From Eutreptiella sp. 'Long Island Sound 2002' (lineage: Eukaryota; Euglenozoa; Euglenophyceae; Eutreptiales; Eutreptiaceae), in NCBI GenBank assembly GCA_964036045.1, contig OZ038395.1, positions 7,770,755-7,834,754 of the forward strand: 64,000 nt of DNA, given 5' to 3'. Under the pieces are notes generated by a model. It ran no database searches. It saw only the letters and a list, made by a program, of their open reading frames with translations, and had not been told where the DNA came from. Positions 10,366 to 20,149 of the stretch are shown here, in pieces. Both the position numbers and the translations under genes were made by a program. Position 1 is the first letter of the stretch. Each line of letters begins with the position of its first letter.

Positions 10366-11250
10366 GTGGACTCACACGAGTCCCTAGCTCCGAGGCGTGG
10401 ACAGCCCGGAGTGAAGTCCTCAAACGGGGAGCCCCTCAGCAGCCCAGAAAGCAAAAGAGCAACAACGCAACACATTCACCCCAGAACAACCCCAACAAAC
10501 ACCGGTGACAGGTCAGTTTGTAGATTTGGAGACATGTGCAAAAGTGCCTGGTGCCCCTTGCACCACCCAACTACGAGTGGGACAACCCAACAGCCACAAT
10601 GGGATGCAGGGAGCGACATGCTACCCCCCTGGCGCCGCAGACCAGAAGCAGTGAGCAGGCCAGCAGAAAAAGAAAGAGCCCGAAACTGGGAGGAACGCAT
10701 GCAGCAAAACAGCTGGGCACAAGGCCGCCCTACACATGGCAGGGAGACGAGCCCCAACAGGACACACAACAAGACACAAGGGAACCATGAGGTGCGAGCA
10801 CTGCAGCAACCACCAAATGCAGCGCACGCCGAGCGAGCCATCAGCAAACACCCCCCCTCCCTCTACAAGGTGCCCACGTACTCCACAAGGGCGGGGGCTG
10901 CGCCCCGCGCTCCGGGAGGTGCCCGCCACGGGGGGTTGCAACAGGGCCGTGAACAGCCAACCGGGCACGGGGCAGTCCACGTTGTATGGAGATGTGAAAT
11001 CCTTGTACGGGGGGGCAGGCGGGTGGGACAGGAGGGAGTGCGCGACATGGGCACCCAGGAGCGCTACCAGACAGGGGGAGGAGCAACACAGACACACAGA
11101 ACGCGGGAGCCACACCAGGAGGGACACGGGCGGGCACAGCAGACAAGGAGGAGGGGCACAGCAAGGCGGGAGAGGCAACTGGAACAGCGGGAACAGAGAA
11201 CCAGAATGGAGCGGATGGCAGAGCGTGCGCATGGGAGGCAGCGACAATAA
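10366..11250 (+). CDS. LINE-A second frame with CCCH zinc finger (doubtful)
   Basis: A 294-codon frame with one clear motif, CRFGDMCKSAWCPLHH (C-x5-C-x4-C-x3-H), an RNA-binding Nab2-type CCCH finger, at residues ~52-67. The rest is polar, Gln/Arg/Thr-rich and low-complexity. A second frame is open in parallel from 10736 to past 11790 and is the longer of the two downstream. In the 61-kb copy an indel near 61420 swaps frames. Gag-like RNA binding is a guess; coding status is uncertain. Confidence 0.4.
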   Translation: MDSHESLAPRRGQPGVKSSNGEPLSSPESKRATTQHIHPRTTPTNTGDRSVCRFGDMCKSAWCPLHHPTTSGTTQQPQWDAGSDMLPPWRRRPEAVSRPAEKERARNWEERMQQNSWAQGRPTHGRETSPNRTHNKTQGNHEVRALQQPPNAAHAERAISKHPPSLYKVPTYSTRAGAAPRAPGGARHGGLQQGREQPTGHGAVHVVWRCEILVRGGRRVGQEGVRDMGTQERYQTGGGATQTHRTREPHQEGHGRAQQTRRRGTARRERQLEQREQRTRMERMAERAHGRQRQ

Positions 11251-11864
11251 AGGGGATGGCTTGGCCAGCCAACCCCGTCGCTACCGGGTGCCAGGGCAAC
11301 CCCTGCTCAACCGGCATCAGGTGGGGGGTGTCTCCCGCAGCCCAGATGGGCTGTTTGCGCAACAGGAGTGGGAGCCCATCAGGGGCAGACCAACCGTGAG
11401 GGGGAAAGGGGCATATGGTGGACGGCCGGGACAACGCGTGGAGGAACAAGGCACCTGGGCCGCACAGAAACACAGCGAGGCAGGCAATGGACGGCCTGTG
11501 GACAGAGGTGTGTGGACAGCAAAAACAGTCAAACGACCCCGGCAACAACCAGCACATCCTCAATACGCCAATTATTGGGCGCCGCTGACACGCAAACGGC
11601 ACACCATGCTGCATCCAGCACAGTCCCAACACGCCAACTACTGGGCTCCGCGAACGAGGAAACGACACCAGCAGGAGCACCAGCCGCAGCGGCCGACAGA
11701 AAGTAGCGACCCGACGCAACATGCGAAGGGAAGAACGGGTGACCGTCCAGGGCCCCGTAAAGGAGCAACAACCAGACGGAATGTCACACAGGGGGTACCT
11801 CTCCCCCTTCCAATGCATCTCTGCCCACCCCCCACCCCCCACCCCCCACCCTCCCGTCGCACAG

Positions 11865-12128
11865 GCTGGTCGATGGCCACGTACGAGGCCACGTTCCGCC
11901 GCGCCGGCTGCACCAACGCCACCATCTACCGCTCTCTGGAGTGGGCCCGCCTGCTGGCGTGGTGGCGCACGCAGGACTCGGCGGTGGCCCTGGGCGACAT
12001 GCACGAGTACTGCCACCTGGTGGCCACCCGCCAGGCCAACCGCGAGCAGCGGACCGTGTGCTGCGGCGCCGACGCCTTCTGCGACGTGGTGTGCAACCAG
12101 CAGCAGCTCGCGCTGGGCGATGCGATAG
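11865..12128 (+). CDS. Exon 5: helical cysteine-containing module
   Basis: Acceptor CGCACAG|GCTGGT, donor GCGATAG|GTGCTG, phase 1 at both ends (2 nt complete a codon, 1 nt is left over). 88 codons' worth of predicted-helical sequence with ATYEATFRRAGC, YRSLEWARLLAWW, MHEYCHLVATRQ and TVCCGADAFCDVVC. The six Cys include a CC pair near the C-terminus. Family not recognised. It lies 36 nt downstream of the end of the interrupted MITE, so the mobile DNA comes right up to the acceptor tract. Confidence 0.85.
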   Translation, partial: AGRWPRTRPRSAAPAAPTPPSTALWSGPACWRGGARRTRRWPWATCTSTATWWPPARPTASSGPCAAAPTPSATWCATSSSSRWAMR

Positions 12129-12226
12129 GTGCTGTCCGCTGGTGCTGCGGTTGTGTGGTGTGGGGCAGAGGCAGGGGACGTGCTGGAAGGGGCTGACAAC
12201 CGCAGGAGGAGTGGAGGTGCCCCCCG

Positions 12227-12480
12227 CCCCCCCGGAAGTATTGGAATGGCTGTACACCGCAGGAGCAGGGGGGGGGGTGGCACAAGGCCCTGGTGTTGGT
12301 TTGTTTGCCTCTGGCGGCGCCTATTGGCCTCTCGCCACTGCACATTCTGACCCTCTGTGGGTCCGAACGTGTTTTGGTTGTGTCAACGGAGCCCAGGAGC
12401 AGGGGTGGGGGGTACCCCCCCCCCCCGTCTCCAGACCAAAGTGACCATCGTGGGAAAAAACGAAGTTTACCGTTGGGAAA
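12227..12480 (+). mobile_element. MITE3 copy, interrupted by R5
   Basis: Left part GGAAGTATTGGAATGGCTGTACACCG (12227-12271 region) and right part CAGACCAAAGTGACCATCGTGGG (from ~12432) are the two halves seen joined at 15231-15389. They are separated by a reverse-oriented R5 retroposon. The right end is unclear; it blends into the 20-mer array. Confidence 0.65.
12272..12393 (-). mobile_element. R5 retroposon inserted in MITE3
   Basis: Reverse complement of the R5 3' end: a G-run, TGGCACAAGGCC, GGCGCCTATTGGCCTCTC, CTGACCCTCTGTGGG and ending at TCAACGGAGCC. It is flanked by an exact 12-bp duplication, CAGGAGCAGGGG (12260-12271 and 12394-12405), showing insertion of a 5'-truncated copy. Confidence 0.85.
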
Positions 12481-12490
12481 GTCTTGTCAC

Positions 12491-12790
12491 AGTACCTACA
12501 AACTATGCACAGTACCTACAAACTATGCACAGTACCTACAAACTATGCACAGTACCTACAAACTATGCACAGTACCTACAAACTATGCACAGTACCTACA
12601 AACTATGCACAGTACCTACAAACTATGCACAGTACCTACAAACTATGCACAGTACCTACAAACTATGCACAGTACCTACAAACTATGCACAGTACCTACA
12701 AACTATGCACAGTACCTACAAACTATGCACAGTACCTACAAACTATGCACAGTACCTACAAACTATGCACAGTACCTACAAACTATGCAC
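12491..12790 (+). repeat. Perfect 20-mer tandem array, 15 copies
   Basis: Fifteen identical copies of AGTACCTACAAACTATGCAC, exactly 300 bp with no visible substitution. It is open in all three forward frames only because the unit lacks stops. It lies in the middle of intron 5. Confidence 0.98.
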
Positions 12791-13029
12791 AGGGTCTGCA
12801 GATTCTACAGCGTATATGTATATGCGTATCCATCCCCCAGAGGTTCTGACCCAGGTCGAGGCCCCCAGCTGCGACCCAGACAGGCACCAGACAGGCACGC
12901 AGAAGGTCCAGGCCATTTTTGGTACCCACATTTCTGGGTCCCAGACCCCCCCCCCCTTTCTAACTCTTCCCTGCACCCCCCCCCCCCCCCCTTCCAGTGT
13001 GTTTTTCATGCACCAATCGCAAGTGCATC

Positions 13030-13190
13030 GTTTCTCCTCCCCACTCCATTTTGAAGTTTTGAAGTTATGTGCCTTTGAGTGGTTGCAATCCAGTTGCTCT
13101 TGGTGGGGGGCGGTGCTAAACAAGGTGAGTCTACCAAAGGTCCCAACCACACCTTTGCTTAGCTCAACTCAGCCAGGCTCCCCCCCCCCC
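13030..13190 (+). repeat. R21 repeat (GGTTGCAATCCAGT family)
   Basis: TTTGAGTGGTTGCAATCCAG, an AAGGTGAGTCTACCAAAGG block, CTTTGCTTAGCTCA and a terminal C-run are shared in the same order with 29665-29870 and 54215-54330, and in reverse with 19585-19700. No terminal inverted repeats seen. Confidence 0.7.
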
Positions 13191-14024
13191 CCGCTCCCAA
13201 CTGGTTGAATGCGATCCAGCTGACACGTGTTGTGGACAAGCTCCAGGCTCTGAGAGGGTTCACCTTTCGCCGAAGTAGGCTGTGCCGTGTGGGTGGATTA
13301 GTGGTGCGGCACATTCACCTGAAGCAACAAAGGTCTTCGGTGTGCTGATGCTTGTTGTTGATCATTATTCGAATTATGCGGACATGGCTGCCTGTTGACA
13401 AAAACAGGCAGAAAGCAACACAGGCACTGTCCAAAAAACACAAAAATCTCAAACATGTCGTCGGTGCAGCATGCAGACCTAGGGTGTTCCAAATAGCCCT
13501 TTTTCTCAAGGGCTTCCCGAACATACCCCACATACCCCTACCTCCGGAACGCTCAGTGGGCACAAATGAGGCAACAATGGCAGCAACCCCCCAAAAACCT
13601 ACCGAGAGAGAGAGAGAGAGAGAGAGATTACTGCACCCCTCTCCCCCACTTCCGGGTGTACACAGTGGTTGGGTTTCAGAACATCGTAGTCTCACTCGGT
13701 AGTCACACTTGCAAGTGTCTTTGCACCCATATCCCATCCCCATCCCCCGCTGCAGTCTGTTCCGGGTTGCGGGTCACTGGGGCCTCTTGGGGGTAAGACA
13801 GTGGACTGGACCCCCCTCACACACCCCATACAGCACCCCCACACAACTGCTCCCAACATGGAGGCATGCCGGCGCCGGCGTGGGGGGGCCGCCAAGGAGC
13901 AGAAGCATCACTTGTGAGCGGAGGGAGTCATACTTACGCTCCCCAGTGGCTGTAAACAAACAATACAGACAATTTCCTCGTTCCATTTACAAGCCCAACC
14001 GGTGCTCACACCCACAAGTACCAA

Positions 14025-14205
14025 CTTTTGGCTGCAAACGGCCGTCAACCAAGAACGGGCCGTATCTTGGGCTACATCGCTCAAAATGCGATTCCAAGGG
14101 CACGTAGTCCACCCGCAACCCCCCACTTTTTGTGGTTTCCTCAAAGTTGCCGAACCAGACACACCCTTACCGGCGCCCGATTGACTGTTGCGAGCATGCG
14201 GCTTG
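14025..14205 (+). repeat. Truncated copy of the 40-43 kb repeat
   Basis: GCTCAAAATGCGATTCCAAG, CCACCCGCAACCCCCCACTT and TTTGTGGTTTCC match 40905-41040 and 42235-42360. This shows that the tandemly duplicated unit there is also a dispersed repeat. Confidence 0.75.
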
Positions 14206-14360
14206 AGCCTTAAACAGGCCAGGCCCTAAACTGCCGCCTTTACTCAGCCTGTATGACACCCCCAGCCCCCCGCCCCGCCTTACACCGCACCCTCGGGTCA
14301 CCATTTGACCCGCCAAGAGGGTTGACCCCCAGGCAGCTCTGCGCCCGTGCCTTCTTCCAG

Positions 14361-14807
14361 GCGCATTGGTGACCATCGGCAACCCCCCGAACGGCCGGAC
14401 CGTGCGGGACACTGGCACCGGGATGCACTTCGTCTCCGACTACACGATCCCGCGGGCCGGGGACGTCGTCAGCTGGGAGTTCGAGACCTTCCAGGCCGCC
14501 CAGCTGGAGCTTGAGATCTGGCGGCCGACCGGCACCGCGTACCAGTACCAGAAGGTGGGGTCGTCCGGGCTGCTCCAGGTGGCGGTCGGGGAGAACGTCG
14601 TCCCCCAGGCTGTGCCGTTTGCGGTCCAGCCGGGCGACGTGCTCGGCTGGTACTCCCCCCAAGTGCAGCCCATCCCGTACACGGACAACGCGGGGGGCCT
14701 GAAGGTGCGCCGCAAGTACGAGGGGGTGGTCGACACCATCTCGATGGCGGGCCACGCCGCCGGCTGGACCCGCCAGTACTCCATCGCCGTGACCATCCAG
14801 CCCCAAG
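14361..14807 (+). CDS. Exon 6: beta-sandwich extracellular module
   Basis: Acceptor CTTCCAG|GCGCAT, donor CCCCAAG|GTGCGC, phase 1-1, 149 codons. Features: TIGNPPNGRTVRD near the start, SWEFETFQAAQLELEIWRP, PGDVLGWYSPQ, and GWTRQYSIAVTI at the end. It has no Cys, unlike its neighbours, and strong beta-strand alternation. The PGDVLGWYSP pattern resembles beta-sandwich modules in animal and protist surface proteins, but I cannot give a family name. Symmetric phase 1 makes it a mobile exon module. Confidence 0.88.
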
Positions 14808-14829
14808 GTGCGCCCTGGGGCAGGCGGGT

Positions 14830-15090
14830 GCTGAGTGCTGCTGCTACCCGCCAAGACCGGCCGTACACCGGAGGAGGAGGGGGGGTCCCCCCCCTGGACC
14901 CCCCCCTCCTGCCCTTCCAATGTTTGAGGGTGACAGCCAAAATGTTGCTTTGGTACCTTCGCTGCCAAGAGGATTGAAGCTTCAAAATTTTTGGCCCGCC
15001 TTTGGCGGGGACCATAGGGGGACCCTGGGAGGAGGGGCGTCCCAGCCAAACCCCCCTTCCCCCCCCCCTTCCCCGCCCTCTTCTAATACA
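14830..15090 (+). mobile_element. MITE4 copy A
   Basis: CCTTCCAATGTTTGAGG, TTGCTTTGGTACCTTCG, TGCCAAGAGGATT and GGACCATAGGGGGACCCTGG recur at 39168-39400. The right end CTTCTAATACATCCCTGG is the inverse of CCAGTGATGTATTAGAATGG, the left end of the 39.2-kb copy, so these are inverted-repeat-bounded elements. Confidence 0.75.
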
Positions 15091-15230
15091 TCCCTGGCCT
15101 GCCCCTTGTTTGCGACCCCGGTTGTGAAAGATAGCCCCGGTTGTGAAAGATAGCGGTCCCGGTGCAGGACCATATTTCGTCTCACTGGGCCGGACGGCAG
15201 GCGTGGCCAGCGGCCGTCCCCGTCCCAGGG

Positions 15231-15389
15231 AAGTGTTAGAATGGCTGTGCAGCATCGGAGGAGGAGGGTCCCCCCCCCCCCCCCAGACCAGAGTGACCAT
15301 CGTGGGACAAAGCAAAGTTTGCCTTTTGAAAACCAAACCCTGGTTGGGCCATTTTTGGTACACGCATTTTTGGGTCCCAGACCCCACCC
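15231..15389 (+). mobile_element. MITE3 copy B
   Basis: Starts CAGGGAAGTGTTAGAATGGC. It contains AGAGTGACCATCGTGGGACA, GGGCCATTTTTGGTACACGC and TTGGGTCCCAGACCCC. It abuts a MITE2 copy on the right. Confidence 0.75.
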
Positions 15390-15640
15390 CAGGGATGTAT
15401 TGAAAGGGCAGGGGCCCCGGAGGAGGTTCCTGACGCGGTTTGGCAGGCGGTTGGAGGAGGTTGCTAAAGCGGGTGGGGGCGGTTACCGTCGGTTACAAAT
15501 GCCATTGCAGCTGGCACTTGGCGTCAGGGGGACAGTGGCTGGGCATAGGCTGGCCACCCTGTAGGGGGGGGGGGGTTGGCACCTGGCCCTGGAGGGGGGG
15601 GGGGGTACCTCCCCCCCTCCCCCCTCCCCCGGCAGATGCC
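15390..15640 (-). mobile_element. MITE2, partial reverse copy
   Basis: Left end CAGGGATGTATTGAAAGGG, then the reverse-oriented interior (GGCGGTTGGAGGAGG, ACAGTGGCTGGGCATAGG). The right terminal repeat has decayed into C/G runs, so the end is approximate. Confidence 0.65.
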
Positions 15641-15644
15641 CGGG

Positions 15645-16185
15645 CACCGCGGGCCCTGGGTGATGAGCCAACAGATACTTTACAGGGGAGGGGGGGGAGG
15701 CCGCGGACTCCCAGGGCAGAAAGAATGGAGAGGATGGAGAAGAAACTGGGCAGGGGCGAACAAAGGGAGGTAACAGGACAGGGCAGACCACGCTTGCCGA
15801 AAACGGTGCAGAGCGCAGAGGGAGGAGAAGGAAAGGACAAAAGGAAAAGGATCAATGTGGTTGTTAGAAGCCCCTGTCAGGAAAATGATCCTGCAGATAC
15901 ACACCCCAGCGCGCACAAGTCAGTGCTGGAGTCGGCAAAACCCACATGGACTCGGAGTGTTGTGCATGTGAATGCCCTTGGTCAAAGGCACGGGCAACAG
16001 CCCGTCTCCGGGATGGCCGACCCCAGAGTAGTCAAACAGGACAAGTCATCCGGGGGCTCCTTTGACACAACCAGAACACGTTCGGGCCCACAGAGGGTCA
16101 GAATGAGCAGTTGCGAGAGGCCAATAGGCACCGCCACAGGCAAACAATCGGATACCGAGGCCTTGTGCCAAACCCCCCCCTCTCT
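15645..16185 (+). mobile_element. R5 retroposon, internally deleted long copy
   Basis: Begins GGGCCCTGGGTGATGAGCCA as at ~20325 and ends GAGGCCTTGTGCCAAACCCC. Relative to the 20.3-21.2 kb copy it lacks ~340 bp in the middle. It shares GTTAGAAGCCCCTGTCAGGA and GAGGCCAATAGGC with all R5 copies. Confidence 0.8.
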
Positions 16186-16265
16186 TCCAATGCATCCCTG
16201 CCCCCCCCCCCCCCCCCTCTAATTCTTCCCTGGCCACCCCCATCCTCTCCTTTGGCCCTCCGCAG

Positions 16266-16691
16266 GGAACGCCGACCTGCTCGACCTGACCAACGCGCCG
16301 ACGAAGGACTCCGGCGGCTCCTCCTCCTCGTCCCCGGCCATGCCCGTGACGAACACCGGGAGCCCCACCAACCTCCCGTGGAGCCAGTGCGGCCACTACA
16401 CCAGCCGCAGCGACGCGTGGTGGGCGGTGGACCTGGGGGCCACCCACATGGTCGAGTCCGTCAAGCTCTACAACCGCAACGACTGCTGCCCCAACCGCCT
16501 GCAGAACGTGCAGGTGTACCTGGGGTCGAGCTGGGAGAGCTACGCCGGCAACACCCTCGTCGCCTCGGACGTCGACGTGCCCCAGCACTCCCCGCTCACG
16601 GTGCCGATCCAGCAGGCGGGCCGGTACCTCTGGGTCGCCAAGTCCAACAAGCTGACCATCTGCGCCATCGAAGTGTACGGCTATGCGCACG
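16266..16691 (+). CDS. Exon 7: F5/8 type C (discoidin) domain
   Basis: Acceptor CTCCGCAG|GGAACG, donor CGCACG|GTATGT, phase 1-1. A complete discoidin-like domain in one exon: NLPWSQCGHYTSRSDAWW (variable loop region), WWAVDLGATH (the conserved 'W..vDLg' strand), VKLYNRNDCC, NTLVASDVDV and the C-terminal ICAIEVYGY strand. F5/8C domains bind glycans or phospholipids outside the cell. It is very similar to exons 11+12, which carry the same domain with an intron at the position of PLT/VPI here. Confidence 0.95.
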
Positions 16692-18831
16692 GTATGTTCT
16701 GGACCTGTGTTGTCTGCGGCCCAGCGCGACACTCCGCGGAGTGCTCTTCAACCGCTTGTTTTGTTCTGTTGTTTGCTTTTCTTGCGGGGCTCATCGCGCG
16801 CGCCGGTGGGCACGGCATTGGTCGTCTCCAACCCCAGCCCCAACCCCTCGCCTGTGCGTCCGCCGCGTGCGCGTGCACACGTGTTCCCGTTTGGTCATGG
16901 TCATTGGTGCGCGCTCGTTGACGGATGAGCAACGGTTGAACTGTTGGGTGCCTTTGCTGCAGTTTGCCGACTACTCTGAATCGGTACTTTGGTGCTGTTG
17001 CAACGCGCACCAGAGCAGCACCGCCACAGGCAGAGGCATGAATTGGAGCATTTTTTGGCATGCCCCCCCCCCCCCTCACCAGAAGTATTCGAGTGGGAAC
17101 AAATGAAATTTGCTGATGGGAAATGAATTGGGGCCATTGCTGGTGCCCCGCCCTTCGTCCCAGCCCCCCCCCCCCCCTCTGCGTCAGGACAATCATCAGC
17201 GCGCACAAGTCAGTGCTGGAGTCGGCAAACCCCACATGGACTCGGAGTGTACATCTGGATGCACCTGGTCAACGGCACGGGCAACAGCCCGTCTCTGGGA
17301 CGGCCGACCCCCGGAGCAGTCAAACAGGACAAGTCATCCGGGGGCTCCATTGACACAACCAAAACACGTTCGGGCGGGCCCGCAAAGGGTCAGAATGTGC
17401 AGTGGTGAGAGGCCAATAGGCGCCGGCAAAGGCAAGCAAACCAACACCATGGCCTTGTGCCAACCGTGCCCCCCCCCCCCCCCCTTGCGACGCTCTGTCG
17501 GCCCAAATTTCAGCCACCACAAAGCGAGGGTGCAGGCCGTGGGCTGGTTCCCCTTGAGGACCAGGAAACAGGGGAGCAGACCTTTTGCTGCCCCCACCCC
17601 CCCAACAGAAATAGGGCCGGACCGAAAGCAGGCCCAGCACATCCCCCCCCCCAGCATGCCCTCGCACCCTCACTACAGGCAGTCACATGGTGAACGAGGT
17701 CCCTCAGGGGGCGGACGCCGAGTGACGAGTATGTTGGGATCTGGGACCCGCATGGTAACCCAGCAGGTGGTCCTCCTCTCCCGCACAAGTGAGCAGGTAG
17801 ACCCATCCACCACTCAACCCCCCCCCCCCCCAGCCTGCGCCCCCGACGGGAGGGGTGCACGGAGTCGGCGCCCTCAGGGCCTAAAAAGTGGAGGCTGTGA
17901 AGGGCTCACAGCTTGACCGCTGTGGGTATCCCTTGAGCAGCCTGCCCAGGGAACCTCCAGGTGTGCACGCGCCCTTCCAACTTCATCACAGACGCCTAGG
18001 CCAGCACAGCCCCGTGCACTCCAGTGCAGTTGTGGGCGACCCCTGGAGGCCAGACAGCTACCTGCCGACCCCTGCCCCCCCCCCCCCCCCAAAAGGAGGG
18101 GTGGCGAGCGGTGTCACCCTTAGGGTCCCGCCTCGTCAGAGGTGACCAGGGCGCAGCAGGCTCACTGGGAGCTCCGCTCCCTCGAGTGCTCCTGGGGCAG
18201 GGAAGTGCTCAGCACGCTCCAGGACCTTCCTTCTACTGGGACGCTCCCAGCCGGTCTGGCACTCTGTGCAACGCTGCCTGTGACCCTCTGGGTCAATCAA
18301 GGAGCACCTCAGACCACACGCCCTGTGCGCCCCTCTGGGGTTCAGTCGTGGGCGGGAGGAAGCTGCAGGTCACCCGACCCACAGACTCCCTCAGCAGCCT
18401 CGGGTAGGGCACCCACGCCCCGCTGCTGGGGCCCGGAGCACCGGGCACACACAACCCCCCACACGCGCCGCCGGAGAACGACAAAAGGTGTGCCCCTGCC
18501 ATGAAAGCCCCCCCCCCCCCCAAGGACCCCCCATGGCACGCGCGCCTACACATACAGGCACGGCGGTATCTCCCTCTCGTCAGCGCCTTGACAAGGTACG
18601 GGGATCGTCAGCAGTCTGGGCGGCTGTGAGACCAGACAACCAGGGGGGGTACCCAGTCGAGCCGGTGAGGTACGGGCACACTGGCCGTGGGTCACCACCT
18701 TTGGCGCAAGCCGAGATCCAAACCAAACCAAACCCCCCCTGCGACGCACACACACAACACCCTCTTTCAGCACCGGCCCGGCCACCGGGTCCGCCACACG
18801 CCCCTCAGGCCACGCCCGCTCCCCCTCACAG
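16692..18831 (+). other. Intron 7
   Basis: Contains an R5 copy (17190-17483) and C-runs at 17060-17075, 17166-17178, 17820-17830 and 18077-18090. The stretch from 17484 to 18830 is GC-rich, largely unique, and shows no gene or recognised element. Confidence 0.55.
17190..17483 (+). mobile_element. R5 retroposon copy
   Basis: Starts within the family at CAGCGCGCACAAGTCAGTGC and runs through CCGACCCCCGGAGCAGTCAA to GGCCTTGTGCCAA followed by a C-run. It is a 5'-truncated, 3'-complete copy. Confidence 0.8.
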
Positions 18832-19181
18832 AGCCCGCCCAGCCGCTGCAGGAGCTCGCCCCCGCGCACTGCGCCGTGGACAGCGCGGGCACCAACGCGT
18901 TCTGCGGCGGCCTCTGGTCCACCGGCGGCGGCGACATGACCTGGAGCCTGAAGGACGGGGGCACGACCCCCTCCAGCAGAACCGGCCCCGCGGATGCGCC
19001 GGTGAGCGGCGGCAAGTACCTCTACGTTGAGGCCAGCGGCAACGGCAACCCCCGCAAGACCGCGTACCTGACGTCCGCCGTGGGGACGTACATGGGCATC
19101 GGCTTCCAGTACCACATGTACGGGTCCAACATCGGTTCGTTGGCCGTGGAGACCCAGGACACGGATGGCGGCTGGCAGCAG
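18832..19181 (+). CDS. Exon 8: MAM domain, N-terminal two-thirds
   Basis: Acceptor CCTCACAG|AGCCCG in phase 1, donor CAGCAG|GTGTGG in phase 0. MAM hallmarks: FCGGLWSTGGGDMTW, the TPSSRTGP loop, KYLYVEASG, and GIGFQYHMYGSNIGSLAVE, the conserved 'f.YhMyG..iG.L.v' core. The domain is completed by exon 9 (VWLRSGQQ onward). MAM domains mediate adhesion in animal receptors and metalloproteases. Here the intron lies about 40 residues further downstream than in the other two MAM domains of this gene. Confidence 0.95.
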
Positions 19182-20149
19182 GTGTGGGGCCGTGGTGCTT
19201 TGCTTTTGGGAAGGGACTCACATATTGGCACTTGGCGTCCACAACATGTGCTGAACATGAGGTGGGGTGGGGTGGGGTGGGGTATGGCTGGACCTCGACA
19301 AGCCAGACACACCGATGAAGCCAAACACCCCCGGACGCCTCTGGGGTAGCGGACTGGGGTAAAATGATGTCCCGGGGGCATTACACTACATGGACTAGCC
19401 AAGGAGTTGGACACCAAACCAAGCATGTGTTTGAGGACAGGAGAGGGGGCCCAAATCCACCTTTCCTTTTGTAAATTTCATTTTTTGCCCACTATGAAAT
19501 CTGGGTCCAGGGGGGGTGGGGGGGGTACACCCCTCCTCCCATGGTCATCTGCCATTCTATTGCATCCCTGGGGTATTGCCTAACTAACGTGAGCTAAGCG
19601 AATGTGTAGGTGGACCCTTTTGCAGACCCCATTTAACACCGCCACCTGCCAAGAGCTACTGAATCGCAACCACTCAAAGGCACAAGACTTCAAAGCAGAG
19701 TGGGAAGGAGGAACGATGCAGCTTGGTGTGCGAAACCGGCACTGCAAAACCATTGAGTTTTTGTGGGCGGGTGGGTGGGTGAGTGGGGGGTGTAAACCAT
19801 TCCATACATCCGGGCGTGTTAACCGGCACCTGTACTCGGCTTTTATGGCAGCCACCCTTCCCCCCCTTCCCCCCTTCCCCCCCCCCCCCCCCAGCCTCGT
19901 CAGGACTCGGAGATGGAGACGATTTGGTTGCCAGTGCCGAACTACACGCCACAACAACCACACAGGGGCAAGGAGAGGTGGGGAGGCCAGAGAGTGGTAG
20001 GGCACTGATGTAAGCGGCGACCGAACCACAGGTGGTCCGGCAACTGAGGGACAGGGTCACCGATGGCAGACGCACCCCCGTCAGGACTCGAAGATTGAGA
20101 CTGATTTGGTTGCCAGTGCCACAGGAAACCACATCACCAGCAGCAATGC

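Larger units (their letters stand above)
6814..11790 (+). mobile_element. LINE-A: retroelement-like insertion carrying OTU/PHD/J-domain ORF
   Basis: A 4,977-bp insertion defined by the MITE it interrupts and by a target duplication GGGGGTACC at 6805-6813 and 11791-11799. Its 3' end is GGAATGTCACACAG plus G-run. The last ~650 bp recur 5'-truncated at 61011-61660, ~250 bp at 50086-50340, ~95 bp at 34605-34700 and ~55 bp at 38582-38635. All share this 3' end and all are in the same orientation, the pattern left by target-primed reverse transcription. It contains one long intact reading frame (6815-9013), a 412-bp tandem duplication (9165-9995), a structured GC-rich segment (10180-10310) and a second possible frame with a CCCH finger. 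No reverse transcriptase or endonuclease motifs were found, so it is either 5'-truncated or non-autonomous. Confidence 0.8.
6622..11823 (-). mobile_element. MITE2 copy, split by LINE-A insertion
   Basis: The left part is 6622-6813 and the right part is 11800-11823, together 216 bp, against 215 bp for the intact copy at 26746-26960. The outer ends are CAGGGATGCATTAGAAGGG and its inverse CTTCCAATGCATCTCTG. The interior reads in the reverse orientation. The insertion lies in the G-run/TACC centre of the MITE. Confidence 0.9.
12791..14360 (+). other. Intron 5, distal part
   Basis: Holds a TATACGTATATG-like patch (12805-12835), an R21 repeat (~13030-13190), (GA)n at 13602-13627 and a truncated copy of the 1.3-kb tandem-duplication repeat at ~14025-14205. 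No gene is seen. Confidence 0.6.

Noticed and set aside
10841-12343. 500-codon antisense open frame
   Set aside because: It runs antisense through LINE-A and exon 5, has low-complexity Pro/Ser/Leu content, and contains no domain; it is a shadow of GC-rich sense sequence.
12484-12849. CRISPR-like array
   Set aside because: The 20-mers are directly adjacent with no spacers, in a eukaryotic intron; it is a minisatellite. The repeat polypeptide it encodes in all frames is also not credible.
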